A stretch of DNA of 64,000 nucleotides from Streptomyces brevispora (lineage in GTDB: Bacteria > Actinomycetota > Actinomycetes > Streptomycetales > Streptomycetaceae), in NCBI RefSeq assembly GCF_007829885.1, contig NZ_VIWW01000001.1:4340001-4404000 (forward strand), given 5' to 3'. A program made the position numbers and the translations under genes. Below the pieces are notes generated by a model. That model saw only the letters and a list, made by a program, of their open reading frames with translations. It had not been told where the DNA came from and did not search any database. Shown here one piece after another: positions 44,379 through 52,784 of the stretch (the stretch's first letter is position 1; each line of letters opens with the position of its first letter).

Positions 44379-45329
44379 TCAGTGGCCGCCGGGCGGTTTC
44401 TGCGGGGCGCCGGGCGGCTCGGTGGGGTCCGGGCGGCCGGTGATCACGGCGGCGACCGTCGTGCCGGCGGGGAACGCGCCTTGCCCGGCCAGCTCCGTGA
44501 GCGCGTACAGCAATTTGGCCACATAGAGCCGCTCGATCGGCAGCCCGTGCCGGTCCTCGAAGTCGTCCGCGAAGGCGTGCAGCCCGGGAGTGGTGCGGGC
44601 GTACCCGCCGAAGTGGAAGCGCTCGTCCAGGGACCAGGTGCCGGCCGGTCCGCCGAACGCCTCCCGCTGGAGGTCCCGTACCGCGTCCCCCAGGAAGCCG
44701 CCGCGCAGGACCGGGATGCCGAGGGCGCGCTGTCCCGGTGCGAGGCCGGCGGCGAGGCCTGCGAGGGTGCCGCCGGTGCCGCAGGCCACCGCGGCCACGT
44801 CGACCCGGCCGAGCAGCTCGCGCCCGAGCTCTGTGCAGCCCTGTGCGGCCATCGCGTTGCTGCCGCCCTCCGGGATGACCTCGCACTCCCCGTGGGCGCT
44901 CAGCAGCCCGGCCAGGACCTGTGGATCGGCCTTGGCGCGGTACGTCCGGCGGTCCACGAAGTGCAGCCGCATGCCGTCGGCGGCGCACTGCGCGAGCGAG
45001 GGGTTGAGCGGGCGGTGCGCCAGCTCGTCGCCGCGGACGACGCCGACCGTACGGAAGCCCAGCAGCCGGCCCGCGGCGGCCGTGGCCCGCAGGTGGTTGG
45101 AGTACGCCCCGCCGAACGTCAGCACGGGACGGCCGGCGGCGGCGAGCAGGTTGGGGGCGAGCTTGCGCCACTTGTTGCCGGGCAGATCCTGGTGGATCAG
45201 ATCGTCGCGCTTGAGCAGCAGCCGTACGCCGTGACGTTCGAAGCGGTCGTCCGCGGCCGGCTGCAGGGGCGAGGGGAGCGCCGGCCGCAGCCGGGAGAGG
45301 CCGGGCGGATCGGAGGGTGTGGCGGGCAT
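44379..45329 (-). CDS. PLP enzyme, ACC deaminase/D-cysteine desulfhydrase family
   Basis: The 316-aa fold-type II protein has the cofactor Lys in LPGNKWRKLAPNLLAA, the substrate loop FGGAYSNHLRATAAAGR, and a phosphate cradle GTGGTLAGLAAGL. The family includes D-cysteine desulfhydrase and ACC deaminase; the residues I can see do not settle which reaction it performs. Confidence 0.88.
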   Translation of the reverse strand: MPATPSDPPGLSRLRPALPSPLQPAADDRFERHGVRLLLKRDDLIHQDLPGNKWRKLAPNLLAAAGRPVLTFGGAYSNHLRATAAAGRLLGFRTVGVVRGDELAHRPLNPSLAQCAADGMRLHFVDRRTYRAKADPQVLAGLLSAHGECEVIPEGGSNAMAAQGCTELGRELLGRVDVAAVACGTGGTLAGLAAGLAPGQRALGIPVLRGGFLGDAVRDLQREAFGGPAGTWSLDERFHFGGYARTTPGLHAFADDFEDRHGLPIERLYVAKLLYALTELAGQGAFPAGTTVAAVITGRPDPTEPPGAPQKPPGGH

Positions 45330-45369
45330 GCCCCATTGTGGACACGTCCCGGGCGGGCCACCTCGCCGG

Positions 45370-45960
45370 CTACTTCAGACAGTCGTGGATCCGTGCCCGC
45401 ATGGAGGCCATGGTGAAGCCGCGCGGGTCGACCTTGCCCGGTTGCCACTCCAGGTGACCGATGACCGATCTGGAGGTCCAGCCGTGGTGGCGGCAGACCG
45501 CGGCCGCGGCCTTCGCGATGGCTTCGAGCTGGACGTCGGGCCAGGGGTCCTCGCCGTCGCCGAGGTTCTCGCACTCGAAGCCGTAGAAGTACTGGTTTCC
45601 ATCGGTGTCGGCCTCGTTGTCCGGCGGGAGGCCTTTCTCGGCGATGACGGCGCGCAGGACGTCGCCGTCGCCGAGACCGGCGTGATTGGTCCGGCCGTGG
45701 CCGACCAGATGGACCCGGCCGTCCTTGGTGATGACGCCGTGGCACAGCGGCCCCGGCAGGCCGGTGCGGCCGTCGCGGCAGATCCGGACGGTGGCGTCGG
45801 TCCCCTTGGTGGCGGTGTGGTGGATCATCACGCCGTTGACCGGGCCCCAGGAGCCCTTGTGGCTGCGGTTGTGGGTACGCCAGTCGCCGACCTGGACGAC
45901 GGTGAGCCCCTCGTTCTTCAGGGCGGCGAGGAAGGTGCTCGCGGACATGGGTGAGGACAT
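45370..45960 (-). CDS. N-acetylmuramoyl-L-alanine amidase (Amidase_2/PGRP fold)
   Basis: The 196-aa protein has the zinc-amidase landmarks GVMIHHTA, YFYGFECENLGDG and GHLEWQPGKVDPRGF. There is no signal peptide, unusual for a cell-wall enzyme; it resembles phage-type endolysins or cytoplasmic amidases in that. ATG 45960 has AAGGAG upstream; ATG 45948 is also possible. Confidence 0.9.
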   Translation of the reverse strand: MSSPMSASTFLAALKNEGLTVVQVGDWRTHNRSHKGSWGPVNGVMIHHTATKGTDATVRICRDGRTGLPGPLCHGVITKDGRVHLVGHGRTNHAGLGDGDVLRAVIAEKGLPPDNEADTDGNQYFYGFECENLGDGEDPWPDVQLEAIAKAAAAVCRHHGWTSRSVIGHLEWQPGKVDPRGFTMASMRARIHDCLK

Positions 45961-46108
45961 GGCCGACTCCTTGTTGCGCGTGGGGAGTATGTCCGTACAG
46001 CGCTTGTACCCGACAAACGAGGCCCCGGGCCGCCAATGGGCTGTTTACGGGCCCTGTTCGGGCGGTGTGCGAGCCGATCCGGCCAATTCCGCGAGCACCG
46101 GGCCCGAT

Positions 46109-47305
46109 TCAGGCCGTGGCGAGCCACAGGTCGGGGCCGAACACCTCGTAGTGGATGTCGGCCGACGGGACGCCCTTGGCGAGCAGCTGGGTGCGCACGG
46201 ACCGCATGAAGGGCAGCGGGCCGCAGAGGTAGGCGTGGGTTCCGGACGGGATGACCACACCCGTCAGGTCGACCAGGCCCGTGCGGTTCGCGGGGTGGCC
46301 CGGCTCGGGGTTCTCGTACCAGAAGTGTGCCGTGGCGTCGGGGAGTTTGCCGGTGAGCAGGGCGTGGTCGGTGCGCATGGCGTGGTCGTCGGGGGAGCGG
46401 TCGCCGTGCACGACGGTGACCGGGGCGCGGTGACCGTCGCTCGCGAGGTGCTCCAGCATCGAGAGCATCGGGGTGCATCCGATGCCCGCGGAGGCGAGCA
46501 GGAGCGGGGCATCGGGGGACTTCAGCACGAGGTCGCCGTACGGGGCCGAGACCCGGAGCCGGTCGCCCGCCCGGACCCGGTCGTGCAGCTGCCGCGAGAC
46601 CTCACCGTCGGGGGAGCCGTCGCCGTGCACCCGCTTGACGGTGATCGAGCGGAGCGGGGAGCCGGGGGCCGAGGAGAGGCTGTACTGGCGGATCTGGCGT
46701 GCGCCGTCCGGGAGTTCGATCTGTACCGAGACGTACTGGCCGGGGTGGAAGCCGGGGGCGGGCGCGCCGTCGGCGGGGCGGAGCTGGAAGGTGACGACGT
46801 CCGCGGTCTCCGTTGCCCGGGAAACCACCTCCCAGTCGCGCCAGACATCACCGGCGAGCACGCCCTGCTGCGCGTACAGCCGCTCCTCGATGGCGATCAG
46901 GGCGTTGGCCATCAGCCAGTAGACCTCGTCCCAGGCGGCGGCGACCTCCGGGGTCACGGCGTCGCCGAGCACCTCGGCGATGGCGGCGAACAGGTGGGTG
47001 TGCACGACGTCGTACTGGGCGGCGGTGATACCGAGCGAGGCGTGCTTGTGCGCGATGCGGCCGAGCATGACGTCGGGGCGGGTGTCCGGGTGTTCGACCA
47101 GCTGGGTGGCGAACGCGGCGATGGAGCCGGCGAGCGCCTGGCGCTGGGCGCCGGAGGCCTGGTTGCCGCGGTTGAAGAGGTCGCGCAGCAGCTCGGGGTG
47201 GGCGTCGAACAGCTTGCGGTAGAAGAGATCCGCGATGTCTCCGATGGCCGCGCCGACGGCGGGGAGGGTGGCGCGGACAGTGGCGGTCGACGGCTCGGAG
47301 AGCAT
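46109..47305 (-). CDS. hmp: flavohaemoglobin, nitric oxide dioxygenase
   Basis: The 398-aa enzyme turns NO and oxygen into nitrate using NAD(P)H. The N-terminal globin domain is complete (YRKLFDAHPELLRDLFNRGN, proximal His in AHKHASLGI), then the FAD domain (GQYVSVQIELP, RQIRQYSLSSAP) and NAD domain (LLASAGIGCTPMLSMLEHLA). ATG 47305 has GAGGAG upstream. An NsrR-like operator sits 19 bases before the start, and nsrR is the next gene upstream on the same strand. Confidence 0.96.
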   Translation of the reverse strand: MLSEPSTATVRATLPAVGAAIGDIADLFYRKLFDAHPELLRDLFNRGNQASGAQRQALAGSIAAFATQLVEHPDTRPDVMLGRIAHKHASLGITAAQYDVVHTHLFAAIAEVLGDAVTPEVAAAWDEVYWLMANALIAIEERLYAQQGVLAGDVWRDWEVVSRATETADVVTFQLRPADGAPAPGFHPGQYVSVQIELPDGARQIRQYSLSSAPGSPLRSITVKRVHGDGSPDGEVSRQLHDRVRAGDRLRVSAPYGDLVLKSPDAPLLLASAGIGCTPMLSMLEHLASDGHRAPVTVVHGDRSPDDHAMRTDHALLTGKLPDATAHFWYENPEPGHPANRTGLVDLTGVVIPSGTHAYLCGPLPFMRSVRTQLLAKGVPSADIHYEVFGPDLWLATA

Positions 47306-47323
47306 CGTGACTCCTCGGGTTTG

Positions 47324-47346
47324 AATTGGCATATCAGATGCGTATT
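47324..47346. promoter_or_regulatory. NsrR-type operator before hmp
   Basis: AATTGGCATAT-C-AGATGCGTATT, an 11-1-11 dyad with 8 of 11 paired positions, agrees in form with S. coelicolor NsrR sites. Confidence 0.85.
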
Positions 47347-47397
47347 TTAGAGCGCGGTGAAGTGCGGCGTGGGGGTGGAGTGGAAGGCCGTGGTGGT

Positions 47398-47847
47398 TCA
47401 GCGGCCGGGTGGCCGTCCGCTGCTGATGCTGATCAGGAGCGGACCGGTGGGGGAGGCGGTGAGTTCGGTGACGGTGATCGGGTCGAGCGTGGCGTAGAAG
47501 GCTTCCGCCGCCTCGCGCAGCGCTCCGCGCAGCCGGCACGCCGACCGCAGTGGGCACGGGGTGGTGCCCTCGCAGTCGACGACGTCGCCGGGGCCCTCCA
47601 GCTCGCGGACGAGCCCGCCGATCGAGGCGGACCGGCCGCGCGCGGTGACGGCGAGTCCGCCGCCGCGGCCCCGTCGGGCCTCGACCAGGCCGAGGTGCTG
47701 GAGCCGGGCCACGACCTTCGCCGCGTGGGAGTACGGCACTTTTATGGTCGCCGCCACCTCGCGGGTGGTCGGCGGATCCTCGTTCTCCACGACGGCGAGG
47801 CGCATCAGCACGCGCAGCGCCACGTCGGTGAATCTCGTCAGCCGCAT
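47398..47847 (-). CDS. nsrR: Rrf2-family nitric oxide sensor NsrR
   Basis: The 149-aa repressor has a winged helix (MRLTRFTDVALRVLMRLAV, VPYSHAAKVVARLQHLGLVE, ARRGRGGGL) and three cysteines (CEGTTPCPLRSAC, spacing C-x5-C-x5-C) for a 4Fe-4S cluster. NO destroys the cluster and releases DNA. ATG 47847 is the conserved start. It controls hmp and, from the second site, probably itself. Confidence 0.95.
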   Translation of the reverse strand: MRLTRFTDVALRVLMRLAVVENEDPPTTREVAATIKVPYSHAAKVVARLQHLGLVEARRGRGGGLAVTARGRSASIGGLVRELEGPGDVVDCEGTTPCPLRSACRLRGALREAAEAFYATLDPITVTELTASPTGPLLISISSGRPPGR

Positions 47848-47863
47848 GACCGTCACCGTAGAT

Positions 47864-47886
47864 AATTGGCATTCAAGATGCAAGTT
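47864..47886. promoter_or_regulatory. NsrR-type operator before nsrR
   Basis: AATTGGCATTC-A-AGATGCAAGTT is an 11-1-11 dyad sharing AATTGGCAT and AGATGC with the hmp site. It lies 16 bases before the nsrR start. Confidence 0.85.
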
Positions 47887-48022
47887 AACTGGTCCATGGG
47901 CATCGCGCAGCGTTGTGCCCAGCCCAAAGCCCTATTAGTCACACTCTTTTGTGTAATGGCGCGTCGGGCCCCGCGCTGGAAGGCTTCTTCTGCAGGTCAG
48001 CCGATGATCGAGAGGACGTCAG

Positions 48023-49429
48023 ATGTCCGTTGGTGAAGAGGTTCAGAACGTGCAGGTGTCGCCGCAGCAGAGTCTTGGCACGGCAGCCGCGCGGAACCTC
48101 GCGACGACCACCAAGTCCGCTCCGCAGATGCAGGAGATCACCTCGCGGTGGCTGCTGAAGATGCTCCCGTGGGTCCAGGTGCAGGGCGGCACATACCGGG
48201 TGAACCGCAGGCTGAGCTACTCGGTCGGCGACGGCCGGGTGACCTTCGTGCAGACCGGGGACCGGGTAGCGGTCATCCCCGCCGAGCTCGGCGAACTCCC
48301 GGCCCTGAGGGACTTCGGGGACGCGGAGGCGCTCGCCGAGCTGGCCCGGAGGTGCGAGCAGCGTGACATTCCCGCCGGACAGCTCCTGGCCACGGCCGGT
48401 GAGGCGGCGGACCGGGTCTTCCTGCTGGCGCACGGAAGGGTCGAGAAGATCGGCACCGGCCCCTACGGGGACGAGACGGTGCTCGGGGTGCATGCCGACG
48501 GGGCCTACTTCGGTGACCACTCGCTCATCGAGGGCGACGCCCTCTGGGAGTACACGGCCCGCGCCGTCACCGACTGCACCGTACTGACGCTGCAGCGGGC
48601 GGATGTGCTCAACCTCGCCGAGCGGTCCGACTCGCTGCGTGAGCATCTCGCCGGACTGCTGGCGATCCCGCAGCAGCGCACCAACAAGTACGGCGAGGCG
48701 GCGATCGACCTGTCCGCGGGCCATGTCGGCGAGGCCGTCGTCCCGCACACGTACGTCGACTACGACTCCGCGCCGCGCGAGTACGAACTGAGCGTCGCGC
48801 AGACCGTGCTGAAGGTCCACAGCCGGGTCGCCGACCTCTACAACCAGCCGATGAACCAGACCGAGCAGCAGTTGCGGCTCACGGTCGAGGCGCTGCGTGA
48901 GCGCCAGGAGCACGAGCTGATCAACAACCGCGAGTTCGGCCTGCTCAACAACTGCGACTACGGCCAGCGGATCCAGCCGCACGACGGGGTGCCCAGCCCC
49001 GACGACATGGACGAACTGCTCTCGCGCCGCCGCGGATCGAAACTCTTCCTGGCCCACCCGCGGGCCATCGCCGCCTTCGGCCGGGAGTGCAGCAAGCGCG
49101 GTCTGGTCCCGGAGAGCGTGGATGTCGGCGGACACCGTATGCCGGCCTGGCGCGGGGTTCCGATCTTCCCGTCCAACAAGATCCCGGTCACCGACGCCCG
49201 CACCACATCGATCATCTGCATGAGGACCGGTGAGGCCGAACAGGGCGTCGTCGGACTCCAGCAGACCGGCATCCCCGACGAGATCGAGCCCAGCCTGTCG
49301 GTCCGCTTCATGGGGATCGACGAGCAGGCGATCATCTCCTACCTCGTGACCGCCTACTACTCGGCGGCCGTGCTGGTACCGGACGCCCTCGGCGTCCTGG
49401 AAAACGTCGAGGTCAGCCGCTGGCGTTAG
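48023..49429 (+). CDS. family 2B encapsulin shell protein with cNMP-binding domain
   Basis: The 468-aa protein has an HK97-type encapsulin shell fold split by a cyclic-nucleotide-binding-like domain at about residues 95-215 (ARRCEQRDIPAGQLLATAGE, RVFLLAHGRVEKIG, YFGDHSLIEG). The shell part resumes with HTYVDYDSAPREYELSVAQT and ends GVVGLQQTGIPDEIEPSLSV...VLENVEVSRWR. This is the EshA-like family 2B, which forms protein nanocompartments. The next gene, a polyprenyl synthase, is a recognised cargo class. GAGAGGA precedes the ATG. In the phosphate cassette Gly-Glu is Gly-Asp, so nucleotide binding is uncertain. Confidence 0.92.
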   Translation: MSVGEEVQNVQVSPQQSLGTAAARNLATTTKSAPQMQEITSRWLLKMLPWVQVQGGTYRVNRRLSYSVGDGRVTFVQTGDRVAVIPAELGELPALRDFGDAEALAELARRCEQRDIPAGQLLATAGEAADRVFLLAHGRVEKIGTGPYGDETVLGVHADGAYFGDHSLIEGDALWEYTARAVTDCTVLTLQRADVLNLAERSDSLREHLAGLLAIPQQRTNKYGEAAIDLSAGHVGEAVVPHTYVDYDSAPREYELSVAQTVLKVHSRVADLYNQPMNQTEQQLRLTVEALRERQEHELINNREFGLLNNCDYGQRIQPHDGVPSPDDMDELLSRRRGSKLFLAHPRAIAAFGRECSKRGLVPESVDVGGHRMPAWRGVPIFPSNKIPVTDARTTSIICMRTGEAEQGVVGLQQTGIPDEIEPSLSVRFMGIDEQAIISYLVTAYYSAAVLVPDALGVLENVEVSRWR

Positions 49430-49625
49430 GTCCGGCCCGGCGCCGCGGGGCAGGCGGGACCTTCACCACCCGCCCCGCGCCCGGGGGCTCCGACCGCCGG
49501 GGCCCGCCCCGCGGTCCGGGCCCCTCGGCCACGGTCCGCAGTACCCACAGCAACCACCCACGTCCCCGGCCCCGTGGCGACAGCGACCGGGCCGGGACGG
49601 CAACGACCGGGGTGACCGATTGACC

Positions 49626-50669
49626 ATGACCCATACCGATGCCGCGACCGAGGGCAACGAGGCCGCGGCGCTCCTGGAGCACACCCGATCCCTCGTCGAC
49701 CCCCACCTGCGGGCCGCGGTCGCCTCACTGCCCGGTTCGATCCGGCGCGTCGCCATGTACCACTTCGGCTGGCAGCACGCCGACGGCAGCCCGGCCGCGG
49801 GCGGTGCGGGCAAGGCGATCAGGCCCGCGCTCGTCCTGGCCGCCACCCGGGCACTCGGAGGCGACCCCCGGGACGCCGTGAGGGCAGCCGTCGCGGTGGA
49901 GCTGGCCCACAACTTCACCCTGCTGCACGACGACGTCATCGATGAGGACCGGACCCGTCGTCACCGCGCCACGGCCTGGGCGGTCTTCGGCATCCCGGAC
50001 GCGGTCATCGCGGGCGACGCCATGCTGGCCCTCGCCCAGCGGCTTCTCGCCGAGGACGCCCGAGCGGTGTCGCCGCGCGCGTCGGCCCGGCTCTCGACCT
50101 GTGTCATCGAGCTGTGCGCGGGCCAGCAGGCCGACTGCGCCTTCGAGGAACGCGGCCCGGACGAGGTCTCGTTGGACGAGTGCCTTGCCATGGCCACGGC
50201 CAAAACGGGCGCTCTGCTCGGCTGCGCCTGCGCGCTGGGTGCGCTCTACGCGGGCGTGGACGAGCAAGCCGTCGGGGCGATGGACGGTTTCGGCCGGGAG
50301 GCGGGGCTGGCGTTCCAGCTCATCGATGACCTGATCGGCATCTGGGGGGACCCGGCCCAGACGGGGAAGCCGGTCGGGGCCGATCTCGCCGCCCACAAGA
50401 AGTCGTTGCCCGTGGTCGCCGCGCTCACGTCCGGCACCCCGGCCGCCGCGGAGCTTGCCACGCTCTACCGGGGCGCCATGAACACGGCCGGCGAGGTGAG
50501 CCGCGCGGCGGATGCCGTCGACCGGGCCGGCGGCCGCGACTGGGCGCAGGTCTGTGCCGCGGACCGGATGGCGCGTGCCGTGCACCATCTGTCCCGCGCC
50601 GTGCCCGATCTGTCCGCGGCGGGCGACCTCCTGGCCCTGGCGGAGTTCGTCACCCGCCGGGCGCACTGA
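49626..50669 (+). CDS. polyprenyl diphosphate synthase, probable encapsulin cargo
   Basis: The 347-aa trans-prenyltransferase extends isoprenoid diphosphates. It has GGAGKAIRPALVL, the first Asp motif LLHDDVIDEDRTRRHR (DDxxD), and the second motif FQLIDDLIGIWGD, where the usual last Asp is Gly. Product length cannot be read. ATG 49626 is taken; TTG 49620 is in frame. The frame stays open upstream to 49350 but has no ATG, GTG or TTG there. The start is 196 bases after the encapsulin stop. Confidence 0.9.
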   Translation: MTHTDAATEGNEAAALLEHTRSLVDPHLRAAVASLPGSIRRVAMYHFGWQHADGSPAAGGAGKAIRPALVLAATRALGGDPRDAVRAAVAVELAHNFTLLHDDVIDEDRTRRHRATAWAVFGIPDAVIAGDAMLALAQRLLAEDARAVSPRASARLSTCVIELCAGQQADCAFEERGPDEVSLDECLAMATAKTGALLGCACALGALYAGVDEQAVGAMDGFGREAGLAFQLIDDLIGIWGDPAQTGKPVGADLAAHKKSLPVVAALTSGTPAAAELATLYRGAMNTAGEVSRAADAVDRAGGRDWAQVCAADRMARAVHHLSRAVPDLSAAGDLLALAEFVTRRAH

Positions 50670-50888
50670 GCGAAGGGGCGGAGGCGAGGGGCGGACCCCG
50701 GTGGCGGGCCGGGCCGGGCGGGCGGACCGGTGGGCAGGTGGGTGAGCGTGTGGTCCACGCGGTGAGTCGAGTGAGCGGGTGAGTGGGTGCGGCGGGCGGG
50801 TTGATGATCGGCCGAGGTCACAGGGCCCGTGCGAGGAAGTGGAGGGCGGCAGGGGGAGTGTCGGAGGCACGAGCTACAGTCCGTGCCC

Positions 50889-51557
50889 ATGACAGATGAG
50901 TCGTGGGCAGGGTGGTACCGGGACCGGCAGGGATCCGATGCCGTCATCCTCACCACCGACGGACAGCAACTCCGCCTCCGTATCCGGGGCGTCGACTTCG
51001 AGGGCGAAAGCTTCGACGGTCTTCGCCCGGCCGCGGGCATGCCGGCCGAGGGCGATACGTTCGCCCTGGCGGACGGTGTGCTCAACGACTGCGTCCTGGA
51101 ATGGGACCTGCCGTTCCCGGTCACCGCGGACGGGACGGCCCAGCAGGCGACGCTCAGTTGCCTGCTGTCCCTGCGCAGGCCGGACCCGTACCTCTACCTG
51201 GAGCTGCGGTTCGGCGGAGCGGCCTTCCGGTCCCATCGGGCCGAGAGTGACTTCGGGGCCGCGCTCGCCACCATCCAGCGGGTCCTTCCGCCCGGGATCC
51301 GGCTCCAGACCTGTATAGCCTGCGCCTTCTCGGACTACTTCCCGGCGCCGGGCCGTGGTCTGTCCGGTGGCCTCGCCTGCTTCCGGGGTGCCAAGGATGC
51401 CTACCGGGGGGCGGACGGCGAGGGCGATGTCCTCGATCTCTGGGACCGGCGCAGCGGTTTCGTCCAGGAGACCTGGAGCTGCCCGGAGTTCGAGCCCCGG
51501 CCGGCGGCGGGTGCGGGCACCGGCCACCGCGGCGCGTTCCCGCTCGAACTGGCCTGA
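50889..51557 (+). CDS. uncharacterised protein, DUF6304-like
   Basis: The 222-aa soluble protein starts MTDESWAGWYRDRQGSDAV and has a repetitive beta-rich body and a CIACAFSDYFPAPG stretch with a Cys pair. I believe it belongs to the DUF6304 group of Streptomyces proteins, but this is from memory and weak. The ATG at 50889 is used because the upstream 20 residues look like non-coding translation. Confidence 0.75.
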   Translation: MTDESWAGWYRDRQGSDAVILTTDGQQLRLRIRGVDFEGESFDGLRPAAGMPAEGDTFALADGVLNDCVLEWDLPFPVTADGTAQQATLSCLLSLRRPDPYLYLELRFGGAAFRSHRAESDFGAALATIQRVLPPGIRLQTCIACAFSDYFPAPGRGLSGGLACFRGAKDAYRGADGEGDVLDLWDRRSGFVQETWSCPEFEPRPAAGAGTGHRGAFPLELA

Positions 51558-51593
51558 CCGCTTGCCCACCCGCTTGGCTGCTTGAACCGTCGG

Positions 51594-51638
51594 CCTCCCG
51601 TACCTCCCGTACCTCCCGTACCTCCCGTATTGACCAAC
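51594..51638 (+). repeat. five 9-bp tandem repeats (CCTCCCGTA)
   Basis: Five exact or near-exact copies of CCTCCCGTA lie in the gap after the DUF6304-like gene. Confidence 0.95.
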
Positions 51639-51761
51639 CACCCACACCGCACCGGCCAACAACCTGCACCGCACCGGCCGGCCACCCGAACCCGCCTGAC
51701 AGAGCGCCACCGTCAGGCGGGTTCGGCATTGCCCTGCCATTGCCGTGTCATTGCCCTGGCT

Positions 51762-51790
51762 CCATTGTTCTACTAGCATGCGAACAATGG
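51762..51790. promoter_or_regulatory. GntR/YtrA-type operator over the DUF1648 gene start
   Basis: CCATTGTTC and GAACAATGG form a perfect 9-bp inverted repeat with an 11-base spacer that contains TACTAG, a possible -10. The right arm runs into the ribosome site of the next gene. The YtrA-type regulator at 52785 is the probable ligand. Confidence 0.75.
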
Positions 51791-51798
51791 AGGTTTTG

Positions 51799-52782
51799 AT
51801 GAATCGAGAGAATGTCGGCCGCGTGGCCCTTGCAGTTCTGCCGTTCCTGCTCGCGCTCGCCGCCGACCTCATCCTTTTCGCCACCCGCCGTGACCGGCTG
51901 CCCGCGCAGCTGGCCAGCCACTTCGTGGGCAACGGCCGAGCGGACGACCACGCGGGCCAGGGCTCGTACATCGCGATCACCACGGTCCTGCTCATCGGGA
52001 CCGGCGTCCTGTGGACCCTGATGGCGGTCGGGGGCAAGTTCACCGGCCCCGCGTACCGGAAGCTCGTCGCCAGTGGCTATGCCCTCGCCGGGTTCCTCGG
52101 CTACCTGATGGCGGTCGTCCTGCTCGTCAACGTGGATGCCGCGGAGGACGCGCAGGGCCGCGCGCAGGACGTCTCGTTCCCGATGTGGCACATCGTCGTG
52201 GCCCTGGGGGTCGCCGTGCTCGCGTTCGGGCTCGGTCTGCTGCTCGCCGCCCTGGTTCCCGTACCGGAGGGGCCCGCCGCCGACGGGTCGGCCGGTGACG
52301 GCGAACGGATCGCGCTGGCCGACGGGGAGGTCGCGGGGTGGGCGCGCAGCGCCGGCAACCGGTGGCTGCCGCCGGCCGCGCTCGCCGTGCTCGGAGCCGG
52401 GGTCGTCCTGCTGTTCACCACGGGCTGGGCCGCGGCGGTTCCGGCTCTCCTCGTCGGCGTGCTCGTGGCGAGCTTCGCCCGTCCCTGCGTCACCGTGGAC
52501 CGGCGCGGCATCACGGTCTCCGGGGTGCTGCCGTGGCCGCGCATACGGGTCCCGCTCGACCGGATCGAGGCGGCGAGCAGCCGTAGGATCAATGTCCTTG
52601 CCGAGTACGGGGGCTGGGGCTACCGGATCCGCCCCGGGCGCACCGGAGTCATGATCCGTTCCGGTGAGGGGATCGTGGCACGGTTGTCCGGCGGACGGGA
52701 CTTCGCGGTGACCGTCGACGACTCGGCGACCGCTGCCGCGCTCCTCAACACCCTGGTCGACCAGCGTCGAACGGAACACTGA
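51799..52782 (+). CDS. DUF1648 membrane protein
   Basis: The 327-aa protein has an N-terminal DUF1648 helix pair (VALAVLPFLLALAADLILFA, LPAQLASHFVGNGRADD) and some six membrane segments, then a PH-like C-terminal part (VTVDRRGITVSGVLPWPRIR). DUF1648 proteins are commonly paired with a YtrA-type GntR regulator, as here. GGAGG lies 5 bases before ATG 51799. The transport role is unknown. Confidence 0.87.
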   Translation: MNRENVGRVALAVLPFLLALAADLILFATRRDRLPAQLASHFVGNGRADDHAGQGSYIAITTVLLIGTGVLWTLMAVGGKFTGPAYRKLVASGYALAGFLGYLMAVVLLVNVDAAEDAQGRAQDVSFPMWHIVVALGVAVLAFGLGLLLAALVPVPEGPAADGSAGDGERIALADGEVAGWARSAGNRWLPPAALAVLGAGVVLLFTTGWAAAVPALLVGVLVASFARPCVTVDRRGITVSGVLPWPRIRVPLDRIEAASSRRINVLAEYGGWGYRIRPGRTGVMIRSGEGIVARLSGGRDFAVTVDDSATAAALLNTLVDQRRTEH

Positions 52783-52784
52783 CC

